Positions 57,306 to 64,000 of a stretch of DNA of 64,000 bases are shown in pieces (the stretch's first letter is position 1; every line of letters begins with the position of its first letter). The notes below the pieces were generated by a model. It made no database searches. It was not told the DNA's origin and saw only the letters and a program-made list of their open reading frames with translations. The stretch spans positions 188,501-252,500 of the forward strand of contig NW_026960607.1 of the NCBI RefSeq assembly GCF_021018805.1. Reading direction: 5' to 3'. A program made the position numbers and the translations under genes. The stretch is from Prinia subflava. Its lineage: Eukaryota; Chordata; Aves; Passeriformes; Cisticolidae.

Positions 57306-57717
57306 TGTTGTTGTTTAAATTTTTTGGGGAGCTCCCGGGGAGGGTCCCCCGGGAGACTCCCGGGGTCCTTGGGGTCGTGGTGTTCCCGTGCTGGCAGGCA
57401 AAGAGACTTCAGACGCCGGTGGGGTGCTGATGAGGTGAGGGTTTATTCACTGAGGGAGAGGGGAAGGGAAGGGGAGAGGGGGAAAGGGGAAGAGGGAAGG
57501 GGAGTGTCCGGACGCCTCCAGGGGAAGGGGGGCAAAGAGGGCGAGACCCCTTGCCTTAGCATTCTTATCACAGAGGTTCAAAGGGGCGCGGTGACATTCT
57601 CCAGCCAATGAGGTTACAGATAACTTGATACTGCAGGGAGGTTACAGACTTGGGATAAACCATACATTTTCCAGGGGTGAGCTAGAGCAAACCATTTCCA
57701 TAAAATGCAATCCCACA
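57306..57717 (-). repeat. 5' LTR of the small element
   Basis: Copy of the 3' LTR with scattered differences (e.g. ggagctcccgggg versus gggctcccgaggg). Confidence 0.85.
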
Positions 57718-58018
57718 GTTTATGTTATAAAGGACCTAGGATAATTTGTGTTTTAATAACATATTTGTGCAGTTAATATGTATAAAATAAATGTAACATG
57801 CAAGCCGGGGTTTGCAACAAGAAAAATCGGGCAAGCCGAGGCTTGTAGAGATTGCTTTTCAGAAGAACAAAACCCTGGCTGGGTGTAGTTAATAGTGAAG
57901 AACTACAGCCATTAACCAGAAGGAAGATGACAGAGCAACTCTTTCTGAGCAAGGAGGATGGTTGATTGCTTCGTCGGTAGGAGTTATCTCGACAATTGCA
58001 TTGAAGAAGACACACCTC

Positions 58019-58654
58019 TGTTATAGATGACTGGGGAAAATTCATGTTTTTAGATTATATTTTGTTAAGAATATAAGTATAAAATACAGTTAACTTATAA
58101 GCAGGGGGTTTGCCCTAGAAACGGGCAAGCCCAGGCTTGTAAAGGTTGCTTTTTCAGACATTGACAAAGGTGTAGCTGGGTAGAGGGAATGACACTAAGT
58201 ACCGCCATTAAGGAAGAAGCCATCTCTTTTCTGGTGACAAGGACTACTGATGGTTCAGTCATTGAATGTTGAAATGAATCTCAGCCAACGCATCGAAGAA
58301 AGATACACCTCTGTTCATCCACCCGAAACCCCAAAATTAGTATTCATCTCTCCTCCAAAGAACCTATTCAGCAGGGAAGGAGACTGAGTAGAAATACTGA
58401 AATTACTTTATGAAACGGCTGTTAAGCCTTAGGCGAAATAAAGAATATATAAGGGGATTTTGAAGCGGGCGGGATGTGTGAACAGAGGGGGGGTCACGGT
58501 GTGACCGAGGCTGTGACAGGCGTTCTCTCAGTGCCGATCCTGGATCTATCGACATTGTCCTTTTGATTGCTGGTCTGTTTAAATTTTGTTCTATATTTTC
58601 TTAAATTAATAAAATTACTTTATTAATTTGAGAATTGGCTGAGCATTTATAGCA
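58019..58654 (+). mobile_element. Solo LTR nested in the LTR at 57723
   Basis: 636 bp, TGTTATAGATGAC to TTTATAGCA, with the duplication cctc at 58015-58018 and 58655-58658. Same family as 52213-52785. Confidence 0.85.
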
Positions 58655-58713
58655 CCTCTATTCATCAACTCAAACCCCAACATTAGTATTCATCTGTTCC
58701 CGGAATGTCTATT

Positions 58714-59740
58714 TGAAAAGAACAGAGCATATGCCTTTATTAATATTCAGCTCTTTATTAAAGTGATCAGCTCATTATTAAAGTCATTAGCAGGATTGCA
58801 GAGTCCGATCGGAGTTTTCCATGCTGCTGCAGCCATCCGAAGGAGCAGGTGCTGTTGCAGTTCTTCACTCAGCTGTCCCCAGTAGGTGGCGAGTCCTTGT
58901 CTCCACAGGAACAGCTAGAAGCTCTCTCTGGTCAACCATCAGAGGGCAGAGCAGTGAGGGGTCTGTCACTGGAGTACAGCATAGCAGACGTCAGCTCTTT
59001 TCCCTCAGGGAAAAACCTCGAGTTTCCCGTTGTCTCTCTCTGAGTCACTTCAGCTGACCGGTTCTCATTCCATTCAGACTCCTCATAGGTCATGGTGAAT
59101 CTTCAAACCAGGCCAGGGGGTGCGTCCACTTCTTGCTCGGCCAGGGCACCCTCTAATTCTCCTCTGCTGCATCTAGCTTCTCGTCTTGGGGTGCAGTTCC
59201 TCTTAAAAATTCTTCCAGGATTCACCGGGTTGGTTTTATTTGCATATACAAATGCATATGCATTTGTCCTGGTCGGGCAGAGGTATTCCTGCTGAAAAAG
59301 GTAGTTACAGAGAGCAATGACAGGGCTATCTAGGCAGGAGCTGCTCCTTTTCACATTTTAATGAGGTCGGAGAATGACGCCGGGCGGCTTTCCTTCGGGG
59401 CAGCTTCCCTCCGTCCTCAAACTTGCTGGAGTGTGGGGGTTACCTCTAGCTGGGAGGGGCTTAGCGGCTTTCGAGGGGCAGCAGCCTCACCCCAGCTATG
59501 GGGTTCTCTGAAACAAGGAAAAACCCCCATTTTTCTAAAAGGCAGGGTGACGGCACAAATAGGGAGGGGGGGGTGTTGCATTCTGAGAGCTCAGAGCTCT
59601 TTTAATATGCTAATGGTTGCTCTGTGTTTTCCTCTGGGGGGATGGTGCGACTGTCTCGCTATGGGGCTAGGACAGGGATAGCCCAGCCCCCTCCAGGACC
59701 ACCGCAGCACCCACGGGCAGTTTTTAATTCGTTCATAACA
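58714..59740 (-). mobile_element. Solo LTR (group C) nested in the LTR at 57723
   Basis: 1027 bp with the 4-bp duplication tatt at 58710-58713 and 59741-59744. Inverted relative of 54083-55094. Confidence 0.85.
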
Positions 59741-60116
59741 TATTCAGCAAAGGAAGGAACTGAATGAAAAACTGAAATTATTCTTCTTTCTGTGGAGAGT
59801 CAGTTTAACATGTGATTTTGCTGAATAGCACAAAGAACTGGGGGATCTCAGGCTAAATAAAGACTATTTAAGGGGACCCTGAAACGGGTAAAATTTGTGA
59901 ACAGGGGGAGGTCTCAGTGCGACTCAGTCTGTGCCCGTGGTTCACCCAGTGTCAATCCTGGGTTATCGGCATTGCACTTTTGATTGCTGGTTTGCCTAAA
60001 TTTTTGATTTGTAATTTCTTAAATGTAATAAAAACTATTTTATTAATTTGGAAATTGACTGGCCATTTATAACAGTTTATAAGCTGGTTGATTGTTCATT
60101 TTCCAGGTGTGTCTCC

Positions 60117-60812
60117 TGTAAAACACATGGAATGTTAATTCGTGTTCTTATGGGTTATGGTATGTTAAAAATCATAAGTAACCACTGTAAATATGTTAGT
60201 TATATGAAAATGTAACCTTAGTTCCAGCCCTTCTTGGAATTTACTGATCCCGAGGCAGGCACCACCCTAGAATTACCATTTAGGAAAAGACAAAGAATTG
60301 TCGGGAAATCCTGGCTCCTTCGTTGGCATCAGAAAAGAGGACACATTAAGATAAGCAATCAGTCCTTCCTCCCGTGGACAGCAGAACCATCAGAGCACCA
60401 TCATCGCCTGGATCTCTGCAGAAGAACGCCTTTCCATTCACAAACCTCGGTTTCCATTCACCCACAGGAAGCCTGAAATTGGCACCTCTCCCTACCGGAG
60501 AAAAATCTTTTCAGCTGACCAATGACGACTATGAATTCGAATAACCGGTCCCAGGAACAAAGAGACTATGGGGAAATCTTGTGCCAGGGGCAAAATAAAG
60601 TGTATAAAACCTGAGCCCCAAACAAGGCAAATTTGTGAACTTTTGGGGGGCTGCAGTGTGCTAGAGACTGTGTCCCTGTTCACCCGTTGACGATCCCAGG
60701 TATATCATCAACGTAACTCCGCTGGGGGTTTTTTTACTGAAATTCTGTAATTTGATCTTTCAATAAACCAAATCATATTTTCAACGGGACTTTTGGATTG
60801 GCATTTATAACA
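60117..60812 (+). mobile_element. Solo LTR inside gag
   Basis: 696 bp, TGTAAAACAC to TTTATAACA. The duplication tctcc is at 60112-60116 and 60813-60817. Same family as 53168-53839. Confidence 0.85.
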
Positions 60813-60853
60813 TCTCCTAAAGATGTGAAAAGTGCAACTTTTTGGAATGTTGT

Positions 60854-62066
60854 TGTTATAAATGCTCAGCCAATTTTCAAATTAATAAAATATTTTTTAT
60901 TAATTTAAGAAATTATAGAACAGAATTTTAAACATATCAGCAATCAAAAGAACAATGTTGATATACCTGGTGTTATAAATGCCAGGACAATTTATTACCA
61001 AATTCAATAATTTGGTTTATTAAAATTCAAATCACAAAATTTGGAATCAAATTACAGAATTTTAAGTAATAAAAAACAAAACAAAACCCCACAAACAGCG
61101 ACACTTACTTGACAGAATTTCTCCCGGGAAAAAATGAGTCAAGGGTGACCCAGAGACACGGAACCTGGCAGTCGGAGTCTCTAGCTGGGTTCACACCTTG
61201 CCCACCTAGAGGCTTAACTTAAATACCCTTAATTTCACCCTCGGCAGTCTTTCTCCCATTGTTTCCACTAAGCACCGGCCATTAACTTTGTTTATACTAA
61301 ATCCCGAAAGGGTCCCCTGGCCCATTCAAATGCTAATGTCCAGAGTTAGTCCTTGCTTTGAGTAATTTAACCGTCGTAGAAGTGTGTGATGATTCCTCTT
61401 GCACGTAGCATTCGACTGGTGTAAGTCCTGGTAATTTTCGCTGCACGTAGGCAGGGGTAGGTTGGTCCGTGTTCATTGTCTCATCAGTGCCTCGTGTTCT
61501 CACCTTCTATTTTTGGACCAGGGAGATCAGGAGAGGTGTTTTACAGAAGTCCGTGAAACGTGCGGGTTGAGCAGACACACATACCTTTATACAATATATT
61601 ACAGTTTCCAGTCCATAATTATTTATAGAACATGAATTAAATAACCCTATTTTCCACATCTGGGATTGACACTGGGTGAACACCTGTCACAGTCTCAATG
61701 TGACCCCCCCCCCCTCTGTTCACAAAATCTCGCCTGCTTCAAGTCCCCTTATATATTCCTTTGATATGTTGTCTGGGAGATGTGTCTTCTTTCGATGTGT
61801 TGTCTGAGATTCGTGTAAACATTCAATGACTGAACCCTCAGTAGTCCTTGTCGCCAGACAAAGAGATGGCTCCTTCCTTAATGGTGGTGATTAACATCAT
61901 CCCTCCACCCAGCTACACCTTTGTCCTTTCTGAAAAGTAACTTTACAAGCCTGGGCTTGCCCGTTTCCAGGGCAAACCCCTTGCTTAGAAGTGAACTGTA
62001 TCTTATACCTATAGTCTCAACAACATATAACAAAAAAACATGAATTATCCCTGGTCATCTATAACA
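60854..62066 (-). mobile_element. Solo LTR inside gag, itself interrupted
   Basis: Ends TGTTATAGATGACC and TTTATAACA on the minus strand. The duplication ttgt is at 60850-60853 and 62067-62070. The LTR at 60971-61658 splits it. Confidence 0.85.
60971..61658 (-). mobile_element. Solo LTR nested in the LTR at 60854
   Basis: 688 bp, inverted copy of 26155-26916 without its 74-bp duplication. Flanks cctgg and tctgg suggest a 5-bp duplication with one change. Confidence 0.83.
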
Positions 62067-63351
62067 TTGTAAATTCAAAAATGATCGATTTAACCAAAAA
62101 GGGGACCCTTCTGGGGATGATTTCTATTCTTTGCTTGCTAAAATCCAAGCTGTAATGAGTGAGCAAGAAAGGGAAAAAGACCCAGAGAAAATGAAGAACC
62201 AACCAACCCAGTGTTCCCCAGTTCCTCCTAATACCCCTCTTTCCCAAACCCATTGTCCCAATCCCTCTTCCCTCCCCAAAACCTTCTCAACACCCCTGCC
62301 CCTGCAGCAAAGTGCCTGCTGCCAAACAAATTTCCCTAAACCCTCTCCCTTTTCCCTTTGTCCCAGTTCAAAATCCCCAAATTGAATCTTGTTTGCCTTC
62401 CATCCTCCAAAATGGTTCCCAAGGGGAACAAAATGGCCAAGGCCTCATGGCTTGGTCTCGACCATGTGCTCCTACTTCCCACAATCCCTTTCTCCCTATC
62501 TCCTCCCCTCTGACCAACCCTTTCCTGTCACCCAACCCCTCCTACCCTCCGGGTACCACCCCTTCCTTTGAGTCAGCCCCTTCAGCTCCTCCCCCTGTGT
62601 CAGTCAACCTGACTCCTCCCCTGGCTCCCCCCAGGATTCCACCCCCAATGACATCACTGGGAAACTCTGCCCCTTTTGTGACTCCGCCCATGTTTCTGCC
62701 CCTTTTTTGTGCAGCTCCGTCCACCAACTTCCTACTTCTGGTTCCTACAGTCCCACATCCGGTTCCCACAGTCCAGAACCTGGAAGTGACTGGCCCAAAA
62801 GCCTAAACCCACAACAAGAATTAGAAGTCATTCCTTTTGCTGCCCCTGTTACATACAGTCAAAGGGCAACCCATCCAAAATGGGAACCTTTCTCTCACCA
62901 AAGCAAAAAAGAGCTTTGCAGAGCTCAAATAGAATTTGGTAGAAAAAGTGAATTTTTAAAAAGCTTATTAAAACCACTTTTTCATCAAATGTGTTAGTTC
63001 CTAGTGACCTCAAAGACTTATTTTCATGCCTCCTTCCCCCCACAGAATATATTCTGTGGGAAAGGACATGGAAGAGGTTGTTAAAGGACCTCCTTCCTGA
63101 GCTTTTGCAAATCCCCGAATGTGCAGTCGACGCACAAAACAATCCAATTACAATAGACCATATAAGTGGCGAAGGAGATTAGGGTCAAGCATGCAAGCAA
63201 GCTGGAGGTATACCTCAGCCTGTTCTCCAACGTGTGAAGGGAGCTGCCGAAAAGGCTTTCCAAATTATGCCTACCAAAGGTGCTAGACAAAGTTATATTT
63301 CTATTAAACAGTCTCCTTCTGAGCCCTTCCTAGATTTTACAGACAGGCTTC

Positions 63352-64000
63352 TGTCGTGGTTGAGGGGGAGTGAGTTTTCTAGGAAGTTGTGGGCAAACCA
63401 ATCAGTGGTCAGGTTTTATGCTGGCACCTGGGGTAGCCACTGTGAGGTTGGACACGCCTCTGAGAACACAAGGAGATAAAAGCAAGGACTTCAGAGGGAT
63501 TGTCCCTCTTTTTGTTTCCGGTTGCAGGGTGAGTACACATCTCTCCCCTTCCCCCCAGCTCACAGGCTTGGGTGAGGGAGGGGAGGGGAAAAAAAGCCAT
63601 GCGGAGCCTCTTCAAGATAGAAGGGTGGAAGACTGTGGAGGTGCCTTCTGTCCCTGTTTCCCCCCCAGGAGAGAGACTACAGCTTTGGAGCTTCAGAATT
63701 GATATTGGCGGCAGCCGGCAGTGAAGAAAGAGCGGGAAGGGGGGGGGGGGAGGGAGTTCTCGGCTGTGTAGAGATGTGCTGAGCCTGCAACCCTGCCAGG
63801 AGCCAGAAACTGTTAACTCTTTCTTAGCAGAAGAAAACTTTTCTAGACATTGATTCTCGTGGCTGGTGGTTTGTAAGAAGAGAGAGAGAGACAGCCTGGG
63901 ACTGAGATGACAAAAGAAGATGAAAAGAATCTAGGAAGATGAAAAGAATCCCAGATGGGCAGTGATGAAGAGGAGTGGCTTTTGGGCTGGACTTTTCTTG
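63352..64000 (+). mobile_element. LTR-like sequence cutting gag, runs to the window end
   Basis: Starts TGTCGTGGTTGAGG at the gag break. CCAAT (about 63399) and a TATA-like gataaaagc (about 63475) suggest a U3 and promoter on the + strand. The end lies outside or was not recognised; a G run is at about 63739. Confidence 0.45.

Larger units (their letters stand above)
55133..57723 (-). mobile_element. Small non-autonomous LTR element with 6-bp target duplication
   Basis: LTRs at 55139-55548 (410 bp) and 57306-57717 (412 bp) are flanked by gtttat (55133-55138, 57718-57723). A purine tract (aaaaaaagggtgac, minus) precedes the 3' LTR at 55549. The 1.76-kb interior lacks pol and env. The LTRs differ at roughly ten places, so it is older than the other complete elements. 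No clear primer site was seen. Confidence 0.85.
57723..60074 (+). mobile_element. Solo LTR broken by two later solo LTRs
   Basis: TGTTATAAAGG to CCATTTATAACA; own length about 680 bp in three parts (57723-58018, 58659-58713, 59745-60074). The duplication gttta is at 57718-57722 and 60075-60079. It sits inside gag and predates the small element, whose own target includes its first base. Confidence 0.85.
55095..63351 (+). pseudogene. gag: One betaretrovirus-like gag gene split into pieces by serial LTR insertions
   Basis: Pieces in one direction: 55095-55138 (matrix, FFWALLKRF), 60075-60116 (SWLIVHFPGV), 60813-60853 (KDVKSATFW), and 62067-63351. The last carries a Pro-rich region, capsid (FAAPVTYSQR, VPSDLKDLFSCLL, ITIDHISGEGD) and a major homology region (IKQSPSEPFLDFTDRL). 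Removing the insertions and one copy of each target duplication restores continuity at each joint. Each block corresponds to the gag at 40593. Further frame changes and stops (e.g. 62997, 63182) lie in the last piece. It is cut at 63352 by another LTR. Confidence 0.82.

Overview
The window is genomic DNA from a bird, probably a songbird. The evidence is two vertebrate genes in conserved order, a CR1 retroposon tail of the avian type, and many class II and class III (ERVL) endogenous retroviruses (ERVs). The species cannot be named from the sequence.

Layout. 0-2 kb: decayed ERV pol and env. 2.77-4.57 kb: SCRG1 (+), last two coding exons, encoding a complete 96-residue secreted protein. 5.6-9.6 kb: a young gag-only LTR element (-) with 330-bp LTRs that look identical and a 5-bp target duplication. 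12.15-24.29 kb: SAP30 (-), four coding exons, 214 residues, with a CpG-island promoter at 23.2-25.3 kb. SCRG1 and SAP30 converge, as in other vertebrates. SAP30 intron 2 holds a complete antisense 4.6-kb non-coding LTR element. From 25.3 kb to the end no host gene was recognised; almost everything is retroviral.

Retroviral part. A provirus at 27.58-35.90 kb (-) has 346-bp LTRs, a tRNA-Phe primer site, gag, pro and pol in three frames, and an almost intact env of gamma type. An ERVL element (37.4-51.9 kb, +) carries an unexpected membrane-type ORF before gag. Its gag is split by a very young provirus (39.63-47.79 kb, +) with intact gag, pro and an avian-alpharetrovirus-type env, but a frameshift and an early stop in pol. 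From 51.9 to 64 kb many LTRs and small elements are nested in each other. Target duplications let the order be read, and they show that one gag gene has been split into at least five pieces.

The host genes work in unrelated processes: SAP30 in Sin3/HDAC repression, SCRG1 as a secreted cysteine-rich peptide. No element here is a clear autonomous unit as read: each has at least one inactivating change or lacks pol. Several env and gag frames remain open, so expression of retroviral proteins is possible.
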